From: AP-15 sp963747735
GTDB taxonomy: Bacteria; Pseudomonadota; Alphaproteobacteria; ATCC43930; CGMCC-115725
Assembly (NCBI GenBank): GCA_963747735.1
Contig: CAVVGE010000008.1
Span: 186,001-250,000 of the forward strand
Length of the DNA: 64,000 bases
Direction of reading: 5' to 3'
The translations under genes and the position numbers were made by a program. Shown here piece by piece: positions 54,621-63,020 of the stretch. The notes beneath the pieces were generated by a model, which ran no database searches, was not told where the DNA came from, and was given only the letters and a program-made list of their open reading frames with translations. The stretch's first letter is position 1; each line of letters opens with the position of its first letter.

Positions 54621-56243
54621 ATGCAGGCGGATTATGTGATCGTCGGGGCGGGGTCGGCCGGGTGCGTCTTGGCCAACCGGTTGAGCGCGGACCCGGCGAG
54701 CCGGGTGCTGCTGCTCGAGGCCGGCGGGCGCGATTGGAACCCCTATATTCACATCCCGGCCGGCTTTATGAAACTGCTCGACCATCCGCGGCTGACCTGG
54801 GGGTTCAAGGCCGAGGCCGATCCCGGCACCAACGGGCGCGCCATCCCCTATCCGCGCGGCCGGGTCTTGGGCGGCTCGTCGTCGATCAACGGGCTCATTT
54901 ACATTCGCGGCCAGCCTGAGGATTTCGACCATTGGGCGCAGCTCGGCAATCGCGGCTGGGGCTGGGACGACGTGTTGCCCTATTTCAAGCAAGCCGAGAA
55001 CTGGCAGGGCGAGACGAGCGAGCTGCACGGCACCGGCGGCTTTCTAACCACCTCGCCGATCAGCGAGCGGCCGGCGGCATGCCACGCGATTATCGCCGCG
55101 GCACAGGAGCTCGGGCTCGAATACCGGCCCGACGTCAACAATCTGCCGCCCGGTGCCGGCGACAGCATCGGCTGGTGCCAGCAAACCCGCGGCGGCCGCC
55201 GCCGGGCCAGCGCCGCGCGCACTTATCTCAAGCCGGCGGCCAAGCGGCCCAATCTGCAGGTCGTCACCAAGGCCCTGGCGCACCGCATCCTGTTCGACGG
55301 CAAGCGCGCGGTCGGCGTCGAATTCTCGCGCGGCCCCGGCGGGGCGGTCGAGCGCGCCGACGCGGCGTGCGAGGTGATCCTCGCCGCAGGTGCCGTCGGC
55401 TCGCCGCATCTCTTGCAATTGTCCGGGGTCGGCGAGCCCGAAACCCTGGCCCAGGCCGGCATCGCGGTGCACCACGCGCTGCCGGGTGTCGGGCGTAATT
55501 TCCAGGACCATTATATCGCCCGCATGTCGTGCGAGGTGCGGGGCGTCGAGACGTTGAACGAGCGCGGCCGCGGCCTCGCCTTTGCCAGGGAGCTCGCGCG
55601 CTATGCCGCCACGGGCACGGGCATGCTGACCTACAGCGCTTCGCTCTGCGCCGCCTCGGTCAAGGTGCTGCCGGAATCGGCGACACCCGACGTGCAATGC
55701 GTCTTTGCCCCGGCGAGCTACAAGCCCGGCCTGATCCGCCGGCTCGACGACAAGCCCGGCATCACCGGCGGACCGTGGCAGATGCGGCCATTGTCGCGCG
55801 GCTATGTGCTGGTCCGGTCGCCCGATCCGCGCGAGCAGCCGGCGATCAACCCGCGCTATCTGGCCGAGGACACCGACCGGCGGGCGATGGTCGGCGGGCT
55901 CAAATTCCTGCGCCGGCTGTTCGCCGCGCCGTCATTGGCAAAGCACATCATCCGCGAGACGGTGCCGGGGCCGAACGTCGAGAGCGACGACGAGCTCCTG
56001 GACTACGCGCGCCAAAACGGTGCGACCGTCTACCATGCGAGCTGCAGCTGCATGATGGGGAGCCACGCGCTCGCCGTTGTCGACAGCGGGCTGCGCGTGC
56101 ACGGCCTCGACGCCTTGCGCGTCATCGACGCCTCGGTGATGCCGGCGGTAACCTCGACCAACACCAACGCGCCGACCATCATGATCGCCGAAAAGGGTGC
56201 CGCGATGATCCGCGCCGAGGCCCGCCAAAGGCTCGCCGCCTGA
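54621..56243 (+). CDS. GMC-family FAD oxidoreductase (choline dehydrogenase-like)
   Basis: 540 aa. FAD-binding start YVIVGAGSAGCVLANRLSAD, GMC signature 1 (PRGRVLGGSSSINGLIYIRG), signature 2 (AAGAVGSPHLLQLSGVGEP), and the catalytic C-terminus YHASCSCMMG and TNTNAPTIMIAEKGAAM. The ATG 54621 has GGAGGG upstream. It oxidises an alcohol to an aldehyde; choline, glycerol-like or other primary alcohols are possible. The downstream neighbour on the other strand is a tartronate semialdehyde reductase-like gene. Confidence 0.9.
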   Translation: MQADYVIVGAGSAGCVLANRLSADPASRVLLLEAGGRDWNPYIHIPAGFMKLLDHPRLTWGFKAEADPGTNGRAIPYPRGRVLGGSSSINGLIYIRGQPEDFDHWAQLGNRGWGWDDVLPYFKQAENWQGETSELHGTGGFLTTSPISERPAACHAIIAAAQELGLEYRPDVNNLPPGAGDSIGWCQQTRGGRRRASAARTYLKPAAKRPNLQVVTKALAHRILFDGKRAVGVEFSRGPGGAVERADAACEVILAAGAVGSPHLLQLSGVGEPETLAQAGIAVHHALPGVGRNFQDHYIARMSCEVRGVETLNERGRGLAFARELARYAATGTGMLTYSASLCAASVKVLPESATPDVQCVFAPASYKPGLIRRLDDKPGITGGPWQMRPLSRGYVLVRSPDPREQPAINPRYLAEDTDRRAMVGGLKFLRRLFAAPSLAKHIIRETVPGPNVESDDELLDYARQNGATVYHASCSCMMGSHALAVVDSGLRVHGLDALRVIDASVMPAVTSTNTNAPTIMIAEKGAAMIRAEARQRLAA

Positions 56244-56282
56244 TCCGCGATCTCGTCTCCGCCAGCGCCGGGAGGAGAAAGC

Positions 56283-57167
56283 TCAGCCCTTGGCGACCGG
56301 GTGGCCGGCGAGGTGCTCGAGGACGCGCACCAGGCCCGAATGGTCCCAGCTCTTGCCGCCGAGCGCCGCAGCGGCGTTGAACATCTCCTGCGTCGCCGCG
56401 GTGTTGGGCAGCGAGAGGTTCAGCACCCGCGCGCCTTGCAGCGCGAGGTTCAGGTCCTTCTGGTGCAGCTCGATGCGAAAGCCGGGGTCGAAGCTGCGCT
56501 TGATCATCCGCTCGCCATGCACTTCGAGGATGCGCGAGGAGGCAAACCCGCCCATCAGCGCCTGGCGCACCTTGGCCGGGTCGGCCCCGGCGCTGGCGGC
56601 GAACAGCAGCGCCTCGCCCACCGCCTCGATCGTCAAGGCGACGATGATCTGGTTGGCGACCTTGGTCGTCTGGCCGTCGCCATTGCCGCCGACGAGAGTG
56701 ATGTTCTTGCCCATCAGGTCGAACAGCGGCTTCATCCGGGCAAAGGCGCGCTCGGGCCCGCCGACCATGATCGTCAGGCTGGCGGCCGCGGCGCCGACCT
56801 CGCCGCCCGACACCGGCGCGTCGAGATAGTCGCAGCCCTTCTTGTTGATCTCGGCGGCAAATTCCTTGGTTTCGATCGGCGAGATCGAGCTCATATCGAC
56901 GACGAGCTTGCCCGCCGCCAGACCCGCCGCGACCCCCTCGGGATCGAACAGCACCGCTTTCACGTCGGGGGTATCGGGCACCATCACGATGATGATCTCG
57001 GAGCGCTCGGCAACCGCTTTCGAGCTGTCGCAGACGCTGGCGCCGGCCGCCGGCACATCCTGCGGCATCGTAAACTTGTCGTAGACGCAGAGCTCGTGGC
57101 CGCCCTTGATGAGATTGAGGGCCATCGGCCGCCCCATGATGCCGAGCCCGACAAAACCGATCTTCAT
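56283..57167 (-). CDS. 2-hydroxy-3-oxopropionate (tartronate semialdehyde) reductase-like dehydrogenase
   Basis: 294 aa. The Rossmann start MKIGFVGLGIMGRPMALNL, the substrate-binding DAPVSGGEVGAAAASLTIMV and the catalytic Lys in GQTTKVANQIIVAL are the beta-hydroxyacid dehydrogenase family marks. FRIELHQKDLNLAL is close to GarR/GlxR enzymes that reduce tartronate semialdehyde to glycerate with NAD(P)H. 3-hydroxyisobutyrate dehydrogenase is the main alternative. Confidence 0.85.
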   Translation of the reverse strand: MKIGFVGLGIMGRPMALNLIKGGHELCVYDKFTMPQDVPAAGASVCDSSKAVAERSEIIIVMVPDTPDVKAVLFDPEGVAAGLAAGKLVVDMSSISPIETKEFAAEINKKGCDYLDAPVSGGEVGAAAASLTIMVGGPERAFARMKPLFDLMGKNITLVGGNGDGQTTKVANQIIVALTIEAVGEALLFAASAGADPAKVRQALMGGFASSRILEVHGERMIKRSFDPGFRIELHQKDLNLALQGARVLNLSLPNTAATQEMFNAAAALGGKSWDHSGLVRVLEHLAGHPVAKG

Positions 57168-57283
57168 GAACCCCTCCTCGCTGCGCTGCCGCGGTGAACG
57201 CCGGCGTGCAGACTGCTACAAATCGGGGCGTGGCCTCAAGGCGCGCGCATTATGTCAGGTTGGCGGCCGAGGAGGACCGGTGA

Positions 57284-57726
57284 ATGGCCCGCAACGCGGC
57301 TCTCAATGAGGAAGACTTTTACGCCTGGACCGTCGAGCAGGCGCGCCTGCTGCGTTCCGGTGAATTCTCGCAGCTCGACGTCGAGAACATCGCCGAGGAG
57401 CTCGAAAGCATGGGCCGCAGCGACCGGCGCGAGATCGAAAGCAAGCTCACTGTTCTGCTCGCGCACCTGTTGAAATGGCAGGTCCAAATCGGCTTCAGAT
57501 CGAGCAGCTGGTCGGCGACTATCCGGGAGCAGCGCTATCGCATCCACGATCTGTTGAGCGAGTCGCCGAGCGTGCGGCCGGTGGCGAGCTCGGTCCGGCC
57601 AGCCTTGTACGCCCGCGCGCGGCGCATGGCGGCGGATGAAACCGGCCTTTCCGAAACCTCCTTTCCGGTCGATTGCCCATTTGGCGCCGACCGGGTGCTG
57701 GCCGAGGATTTTTGCCGGAAGGCTGA
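57284..57726 (+). pseudogene. DUF29 protein, copy 1, one-base deletion near the stop
   Basis: Typical DUF29: YAWTVEQARLLRSGEFSQLD, IAEELESMGRSDRREIESKL, LLAHLLKWQVQ. Near 57710 the T-run is one short. With one more T the protein would end DFLPEG-stop at 57726, giving 147 residues like copy 2. As written it reads on in a wrong frame to 58150, through copy 2. The upstream leader CGGCCGAGGAGGACCGG is shared with copy 2. The function of DUF29 is unknown. Confidence 0.8.
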
Positions 57727-57809
57727 GAGCGAGGGTCTTCGGGCTACGAGGCCGCGTTCCGGCGTCACCCGGGCCGGTGTGATACAGTGTCGGCCGAGGA
57801 GGACCGGCG

Positions 57810-58253
57810 ATGCCTCGCAACGCTGTCGATTACGAGGAGGATTTTTACGCCTGGACCGTCGAGCAGGCGCGCCTGCTGCGCTCCGGCGAGTTGTCCACCC
57901 TCGACGCCGCCAACCTCGCCGAGGAGGTCGAAAGTATCGGGCGCAGCGACCGGCGTGCCATCGAAAGCCGGCTGACCGTGCTGCTGGCCCATCTGCTGAA
58001 GTGGCAGATGCAGCCAGGATCGAGATCGACGAACTGGTCGGGCACGATCCGCGAGCAGCGTCGTCAGATCGAAAGGCTGCTGCGGGATTCGCCCAGCCTG
58101 AGACCCGGCGTCGCTGCTGCGCTGTCGGGGGCCTACAACGATGCGCGTGACGATGCGGTGGAAGAGACCGGACTGCCCGAGGCCGAATTCCCCGCCGAAT
58201 GCCCGTTCACTGCGGACGAGGTGCTGTCGCGCTCGTTTCTGCCGGAGCCGTGA
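57810..58253 (+). CDS. DUF29 protein, copy 2
   Basis: 147 aa, intact: YAWTVEQARLLRSGELSTLD, LAEEVESIGRSDRRAIESRL, ECPFTADEVLSRSFLPEP. Same strand, 526 bp after copy 1, with the same Shine-Dalgarno leader (GAGGAGG). The two are tandem duplicates that have diverged at the protein level. Its 3' end overlaps the convergent map gene by 47 nt. Confidence 0.85.
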   Translation: MPRNAVDYEEDFYAWTVEQARLLRSGELSTLDAANLAEEVESIGRSDRRAIESRLTVLLAHLLKWQMQPGSRSTNWSGTIREQRRQIERLLRDSPSLRPGVAAALSGAYNDARDDAVEETGLPEAEFPAECPFTADEVLSRSFLPEP

Positions 58254-59082
58254 GCGGATAGGGCGGGCGGTGCAGACCGGCGGGCGAGATCGTGAAAATC
58301 TCGTAGCCTGTCGCGGTCACGCCGATGCTGTGCTCGAACTGGGCCGAGAGCGAGCGGTCCTTCGTCACTGCGGTCCAGCCGTCGCTCAGGATTTTGACCT
58401 CCCAGCGGCCGGCGTTGATCATCGGCTCCACGGTAAAGATCATGCCTTCGCGCATGACCGGCCCGTCGCCCGGCCGGCCGTAATGCAGGATCGAGGGCGC
58501 CTCGTGGAACACCCGGCCGACACCGTGGCCGCAAAAATCGCGCACCACCGAAAAGCGCTGGCTTTCGGCATAACGCTGGATCGCGTCGCCGATCGCGCCG
58601 ATATGCGCGCCGGGACGCACCGCCGCGATGCCGCGCATCATCGCTTCGTAGGTCACATCGACGAGGCGGCGCGCTTTGAGCGGGATACGATCGCCGACCA
58701 GGAACATGCGGCTCGTGTCGCCGTGCCAGCCGTCGAGGATCGGGGTCACGTCGATGTTGAGGATGTCGCCTTCCATCAGCCGCCGGTCGCCGGGGATGCC
58801 GTGGCAGACGACATGATTGACCGAGGTGCAGATCGATTTTGGAAAGCCGCGATAGTTGAGCGGCGCCGAGACCGCGTGACGGTCGGCGACGAATTCATGG
58901 CACAGCCGGTCGAGCTCGCCGGTAGCAACGCCGGGGCCGACATAGGGGGTGATGAAATCGAGCGTCGCCGCAGCAAGCGCACCCGCCCGCCGCATCCCTT
59001 CGAACGCTGCGGCGTCGTGGATCCTGATCTGGCCTTCGCGCATCCCGCCGACGGCGAGGCCCCTGCCGATATCCTGCTGCAT
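58207..59082 (-). CDS. map: Methionine aminopeptidase, type I
   Basis: 291 aa from ATG 59082 (AAAGG upstream; the frame opens at 59133). It removes N-terminal Met from new proteins. Metal ligands appear in order: NIDVTPILDGWHGDTSRMF (two Asp), CGHGVGRVFHEAP (His), FTVEPMINAG (Glu), SAQFEHSIGVT (Glu); substrate His in VNHVVCHGIP. The C-terminal 25 residues (HRPPYPLTAPAET) extend beyond the usual end and cover the overlap with the DUF29 gene. Confidence 0.93.
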   Translation of the reverse strand: MQQDIGRGLAVGGMREGQIRIHDAAAFEGMRRAGALAAATLDFITPYVGPGVATGELDRLCHEFVADRHAVSAPLNYRGFPKSICTSVNHVVCHGIPGDRRLMEGDILNIDVTPILDGWHGDTSRMFLVGDRIPLKARRLVDVTYEAMMRGIAAVRPGAHIGAIGDAIQRYAESQRFSVVRDFCGHGVGRVFHEAPSILHYGRPGDGPVMREGMIFTVEPMINAGRWEVKILSDGWTAVTKDRSLSAQFEHSIGVTATGYEIFTISPAGLHRPPYPLTAPAETSATAPRPQ

Positions 59083-59208
59083 GCCCAACCTTTGCCCAGC
59101 CCTGAAATTAGGGATTGGCGCGGCGCAGGGCAATCCTCGCCGCTAATTGTACGGCTCCCGTGCTTCGCCTATTAAGGGGGCCGTAGAAGCCGAAGGGCGA
59201 CAGAGAGG

Positions 59209-60003
59209 ATGAGCACGACCAGCGCCGAACCCCGCGCCGCGGCGCCCGGGCCCGACATCGTCACCGCCTGCGTGCTGATCATCGGCAACGAGATCCTGTC
59301 GGGCCGCACCCAGGACGAAAACCTCGCCTTTCTCGCCCACGGCCTCAATGATGCCGGCATCCGGGTGCGCGAGGCGCGGGTCATCCCCGACGATCCGGCC
59401 GCGATCGTCGCCGCGGTCAACCAGGCGCGCGCCAAATTCGACCATGTCTTCACCACCGGCGGGATCGGCCCGACCCATGACGACATCACCGCGCAATGCG
59501 TCGCCGACGCCTTTGCCGTGCCGCTCGTGCTCCACCCCGAAGCAAAGCGGCTCCTCGAAAGCCACTACCCGGCGGGGCACCTGAACGAGGCCCGGCTGCG
59601 CATGGCGATGGTGCCCGAAGGGGCCGCCCTGCTGCCAAACCCGATCTCGCAAGCGCCCGGGTTTCGGATCGAGAATGTCTTTGTCCTGCCGGGCGTGCCG
59701 CGGATCATGCAAGCGATCTTTGCCGAGCTGAAGCACCGCCTCAAAGGCGGCGACAAGATCTTGAGCCGCAGCATCAGCTGCCGCCTCGGCGAGGGTAGCC
59801 TGGCCAGCGATCTGGGGGCGCTGCAGGCGCGCTGGCCCGATGTCGAGATCGGCTCCTACCCCTATTTCCGGCGCGGCGATTTCGGCGTGACCCTGGTTCT
59901 GCGCGGCACCGAGGGAAGCCGCCTCGACCGCGCCGCCGACGAAGTGCGGGCGCTGATCCGCGCCCTCGGCGGCGACCCGCAGAACGGGCTGAGCGAGGGC
60001 TGA
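59209..60003 (+). CDS. CinA-type molybdopterin-binding domain protein
   Basis: 264 aa. CVLIIGNEILSGRTQDENLA starts a MoCF-biosynthesis/CinA N-terminal domain, with FTTGGIGPTHDDITAQCVAD as the glycine-rich motif and VFVLPGVPRIMQ after it. The CinA C-terminal nicotinamide deamidase domain is absent, as in the short alphaproteobacterial form. It may act in pyridine-nucleotide recycling (ADP-ribose hydrolysis), by family analogy. GAGAGG precedes ATG 59209. Confidence 0.88.
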   Translation: MSTTSAEPRAAAPGPDIVTACVLIIGNEILSGRTQDENLAFLAHGLNDAGIRVREARVIPDDPAAIVAAVNQARAKFDHVFTTGGIGPTHDDITAQCVADAFAVPLVLHPEAKRLLESHYPAGHLNEARLRMAMVPEGAALLPNPISQAPGFRIENVFVLPGVPRIMQAIFAELKHRLKGGDKILSRSISCRLGEGSLASDLGALQARWPDVEIGSYPYFRRGDFGVTLVLRGTEGSRLDRAADEVRALIRALGGDPQNGLSEG

Positions 60004-60019
60004 CACGAGGTCGAGCGCG

Positions 60020-60105
60020 GCGGACGTGGCGAAATGGTAGACGCAGCAGACTTAAAATCTGCTCCTCATCCGAGGGTGCGGGTTCGAGTTCCGCCGTCCG
60101 CACCA
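60020..60105 (+). tRNA. tRNA-Leu(TAA)
   Basis: Acceptor GCGGACG pairs with CGTCCGC. D arm TGGCGAAATGGTAGACGC. Anticodon stem GCAGA/TCTGC with loop CTTAAAA (anticodon TAA). Long class II variable arm, T arm GCGGG-TTCGAGT-TCCGC, encoded A-CCA. It lies 16 bp after the CinA-type gene stop. Confidence 0.97.
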
Positions 60106-60336
60106 GCTAAATCGATATCTGATTTGTTCAGCGCTATGGCGGGACCGGCGGGCGGGAAAATCCGGCAGCCATATGGCAACCGCGCGGCGGCAACTCGGGG
60201 ATCGCGCGACCTGATGGCATGATCTGTCGCGCCTCATATCCGCAGCCTGCGAGCTGTCCTCGCACAGCTCGATCCGCCGGCCGAGCGGCGGAAACGCTGG
60301 GGGCGAAGGTCGGCGAGCGCAGCCCGGCCCATGGCC

Positions 60337-60582
60337 TCAAAAACAAACCGGGGAACGCCCCAGATAGGCTGCGCGGGGTGAAGTTGCCGCACCGGTGATC
60401 GCTCCGGTCGCGCCGCCGATCGCAGCGGCCAAGCCTATCGGTCCACCCGCGATCGCAGCAATTGCAGCGCCGGTGCCCGCGCCCAAAGCCCCGGTGCTGA
60501 GGGCTCGACATCCGGGCGTCGTGCCGCAGCCGGCAAGAGCCAGCGTCACAAGCAGCGCTGCCAAGCCGGCACAGCGTTTCAT
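60337..60582 (-). CDS. Small lipoprotein with glycine-zipper segment
   Basis: 81 aa. Lipoprotein signal with lipobox (LVTLALAGCGTT), then a Gly/Ala-rich hydrophobic stretch (STGALGAGTGAAIAAIAGGP) of the glycine-zipper kind found in small outer-membrane lipoproteins. It probably inserts in or tethers to the outer membrane. The specific function is unknown. Confidence 0.75.
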   Translation of the reverse strand: MKRCAGLAALLVTLALAGCGTTPGCRALSTGALGAGTGAAIAAIAGGPIGLAAAIGGATGAITGAATSPRAAYLGRSPVCF

Positions 60583-60918
60583 TCGATCCCCCTGTACACT
60601 TACCGCCGCCCCACTGAACGCTCAAATGCCGAGCCTTCTTTCAGGGCAAATTAGTGTCACGATGCCGTCCTCTGCTGATCGGCAGGCGAAGGTGAGCGCG
60701 TCTACCTGCTGTTACACTCATTGTCGTCAAGATTGTGGGGTATAAAGAGAACATAGTGCCCATCGGATCCGGGGGATCGGGGCCGGGCGACGACAATGGT
60801 CCATGCGATCGGCGCATGGCCAGCCTGCCGATTTGCCGGGATCGATCCTCGTTACACATTGTTTTTTTACGTTGCAGACCCGCCACAGAAGGTGGGAAAT
60901 TTGACAAGGTTCCTATCG
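60583..60918. other. 336-bp gap without a supported gene
   Basis: Short open frames on both strands carry no motif or ribosome binding site. The region probably holds the promoter of the leftward lipoprotein gene and the leader of the small ORF at 60919. Confidence 0.4.
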
Positions 60919-61140
60919 ATGGTCACAATTTGGGACGCAATGAGGTCCGATATCAAACCGACGGCACCGGGCAGCCCTGTGCTCTACGACGAAGCGTTGG
61001 CAGGCTCGCCGGCAGCGGCGCGGATTGCCGCTTTTCTCGCCGGGCGCACGAATGGCGAGGATGTGCTGCACGCGCTTTACGATTACGTGCTCGACGAGCC
61101 CGTGCCCGAACGCATGCAGGCCTTGTTGCGCAAAAGCTGA
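60919..61140 (+). CDS. Small protein with anti-sigma-like C-terminus
   Basis: 73 aa from ATG 60919 (ATG 60940 possible). LHALYDYVLDEPVPERMQAL resembles the segment after the N-terminal domain of alphaproteobacterial membrane anti-sigma factors (ALYDxVLDEPVPxR). Here no membrane helix follows and the protein simply stops, so it is either a truncated relative or a distinct short family. No sigma-factor gene is adjacent. It ends 3 bp before the convergent HIT gene. Confidence 0.5.
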   Translation: MVTIWDAMRSDIKPTAPGSPVLYDEALAGSPAAARIAAFLAGRTNGEDVLHALYDYVLDEPVPERMQALLRKS

Positions 61141-61142
61141 GG

Positions 61143-61505
61143 TCAGCGGTGCGGCAGCATGCCGCCGAGATCACGTCCGCCGAACAGATGCACGTGAAAA
61201 TGCGGCACTTCCTGCCGGGCGTCGCGACCGCTATTGGCAAGGATGCGGTAGCCGCTCTCAGCGAGGCCCCGGTCTCGCGCGATCTTGCCGAGCGCGCGGA
61301 CCAGCGCGGCAATTTCGGCCTCCGAAGCATTTGCGGAAAAGTCTTCGAGCGACACGTATTCGCCCTTCGGGATGACCAGGACATGGGTCGGCGATTGCGG
61401 ATTGATATCGTCAAAGGCGAGGACGTGCTCGTCCTCCAAGACTTTTCTGCACGGGATTTCGCCGCGCAAAATTCGAGCGAAGATGTTGTCCCGGTCATAC
61501 GCCAT
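61143..61505 (-). CDS. HIT-family (histidine triad) hydrolase
   Basis: 120 aa. The H-x-H-x-H triad is VPHFHVHLFGG, and the N-terminal NIFARILRGEIPCRKVLED is the Hint-type start. It hydrolyses AMP-linked substrates such as adenosine phosphoramidates. Linkage downstream of hisE is a recurring alphaproteobacterial order. Confidence 0.92.
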   Translation of the reverse strand: MAYDRDNIFARILRGEIPCRKVLEDEHVLAFDDINPQSPTHVLVIPKGEYVSLEDFSANASEAEIAALVRALGKIARDRGLAESGYRILANSGRDARQEVPHFHVHLFGGRDLGGMLPHR

Positions 61506-61578
61506 AACGTCCCCGCTCGATGTTGCTGATTCTAGAGCCTGATCGCGTTAGATTGGAGCATCTCAAGCTTTCTCGCCT

Positions 61579-61660
61579 CCCCCGGGCTTGACCCGGGGGT
61601 CCACGTCTGATGCGCAGATGTCAGAACAAAAAGACGGAGACGGCCGGATCAAGTCCGGCC
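61579..61660. repeat. Dispersed two-hairpin intergenic repeat
   Basis: CCCCCGGG-CTTGA-CCCGGGGG (61579-61599) and GGCCGGA-TCAAG-TCCGGCC (61642-61660), separated by about 42 bp. This is the CGGGCTTGACCCG ... GGCCGGATCAAGTCCGGCC composite repeat common between alphaproteobacterial genes. It lies between the hisE stop and the HIT start. Confidence 0.7.
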
Positions 61661-61700
61661 GAGGGGATTGGAGAGCGCTTCCAGCTAATCGGATCATGCT

Positions 61701-62258
61701 CTATAGCTTGGCCCGGCCGCGTTTCTCTTCGATCCCGGACTTGCGCTCGCGCCGTGTCAGCTCGGCGGCGACATCCTTTGGCGCGACGCCGACATCGGCC
61801 CACAGCACAAGCAGATGATAGAGAAGGTCGGCGCTTTCGCCGACGAGCTTTTCCGGGTCGCCGCGGATCCCTTCGATCACCGCTTCAACCGCCTCCTCAC
61901 CGAGCTTTTGCGCGATCTTGGTGCGGCCGCGCACAAACAGCCGCGCTGTGTAGGAGGCTTGCGGGTCGGCGCCGCGGCGCGATTCGATGACGCGCCACAG
62001 CCGGGCCAGCGTGGAGCCCAGCTCTTTTTGGCCCGCCTCTTTCCGGCCCGGCTCTTTCCGGCTCGGCTCTTTCTGGCCCAGCTCTTTCTGGTCTAGCTCT
62101 TTTTGGCCCAGCTCTTTTTGGCCCAGCTCTTTTTGGCCCAGCTCTTTTTGGCTCGCCTCTTTCCGGCCCGGCTCTTTCCGGCCCAGCTCTTTTTGGCTTG
62201 GCGCTTTCCGGCCCGGCTCTTTCTGGCGGGACGCCCTTTGGTCCGGTTCTTTTGCCAC
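61701..62258 (-). CDS. hisE: Phosphoribosyl-ATP pyrophosphatase with repeat tail
   Basis: 185 aa; the catalytic domain begins at about residue 82 (TLARLWRVIESRRGADPQAS) and includes GRTKIAQKLGEEAVEAVIEG and ESADLLYHLLVLWADVGV, the all-alpha MazG-like fold with its acidic metal-binding helices. It hydrolyses PRATP to PRAMP in histidine synthesis. Residues 11-80 are fourteen 5-residue repeats, consensus [GS][QR]KE[LPA], not found in normal HisE (about 105 aa). The start is 3 bp after the hisF stop. Confidence 0.9.
   Translation of the reverse strand: MAKEPDQRASRQKEPGRKAPSQKELGRKEPGRKEASQKELGQKELGQKELGQKELDQKELGQKEPSRKEPGRKEAGQKELGSTLARLWRVIESRRGADPQASYTARLFVRGRTKIAQKLGEEAVEAVIEGIRGDPEKLVGESADLLYHLLVLWADVGVAPKDVAAELTRRERKSGIEEKRGRAKL
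62019..62228 (-). repeat. 15-bp minisatellite in the hisE 5' coding region
   Basis: Fourteen tandem 15-bp units on the coding strand (consensus like CTGGGCCAAAAAGAG). Units keep the reading frame because 15 is a multiple of 3. Third-position variants show some units are older; the central GQKEL units (about 62094-62153) are nearly identical and likely the newest. Confidence 0.85.
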
Positions 62259-62261
62259 GTC

Positions 62262-63020
62262 TCACCCTCGCACCGGAATGCCGCAGGCGGTGAGCCGGGC
62301 CTTGGCCTCGCCGATGCGGAACGTCCCGAAATGAAAGATCGAGGCGGCGAGCACCGCCGTGGCATGCCCGTCGCGAATGCCTTCGACCAGATGGTCGAGC
62401 GTGCCCACCCCGCCCGATGCGATCACCGGCACCCGGACCGCATCGGCGACGGCGCGCGTCAGCGGTATGTCGAAGCCGGATTTGGTGCCGTCGCGGTCCA
62501 TCGAGGTCAGCAGTATCTCGCCGGCACCATGATCGGTGAGCCGGCAGGCCCAGGCGACGGCGTCGATCCCGGCCGGGCGGCGCCCGCCATGGGTAAACAC
62601 CTCCCATTGCCCCGGTTTTGCAGCCTTGGCGTCGATCGCGGCGACGATGCACTGGCTGCCGAATTTCTGCGCCGCCTCGCGCACGAAATCGGGCCGCGCG
62701 ACAGCGGCGGTGTTGATCGACACCTTGTCGGCGCCAGCGAGCAGCAGCCGCCGAATATCCTCGACCGTGCGCACCCCGCCACCGACAGTCAGCGGCATAA
62801 AGCATTCCTCGGCGGTGCGGCGGACCACGTCATAGAGCGTGTCGCGTCCTTCGTGGCTCGCGGTGATGTCGAGAAAGCACAGCTCGTCAGCGCCCTCGCG
62901 ATCGTAGAAGCGGGCTTGCGCCACCGGGTCGCCGGCATCGACGAGATCGACGAAATTGACCCCTTTGACCACCCGCCCGCCGGCGACGTCGAGGCACGGG
63001 ATCACCCGCATCTTCAGCAT
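62262..63020 (-). CDS. hisF: Imidazole glycerol phosphate synthase cyclase subunit
   Basis: 252 aa TIM barrel. MRVIPCLDVAGGRVVKGVNF holds the first catalytic Asp, and SMDRDGTKSGFD the second (in D-x-D-G-T). It takes PRFAR and ammonia from HisH to form IGP and AICAR. It overlaps hisA by 7 nt. Confidence 0.96.
   Translation of the reverse strand: MLKMRVIPCLDVAGGRVVKGVNFVDLVDAGDPVAQARFYDREGADELCFLDITASHEGRDTLYDVVRRTAEECFMPLTVGGGVRTVEDIRRLLLAGADKVSINTAAVARPDFVREAAQKFGSQCIVAAIDAKAAKPGQWEVFTHGGRRPAGIDAVAWACRLTDHGAGEILLTSMDRDGTKSGFDIPLTRAVADAVRVPVIASGGVGTLDHLVEGIRDGHATAVLAASIFHFGTFRIGEAKARLTACGIPVRG

Noticed and set aside
61579..61660. Terminator or CRISPR-like array
   Set aside because: Two unrelated hairpins and no regular spacing; matches the common dispersed intergenic repeat. 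No CRISPR array was seen anywhere in the window.
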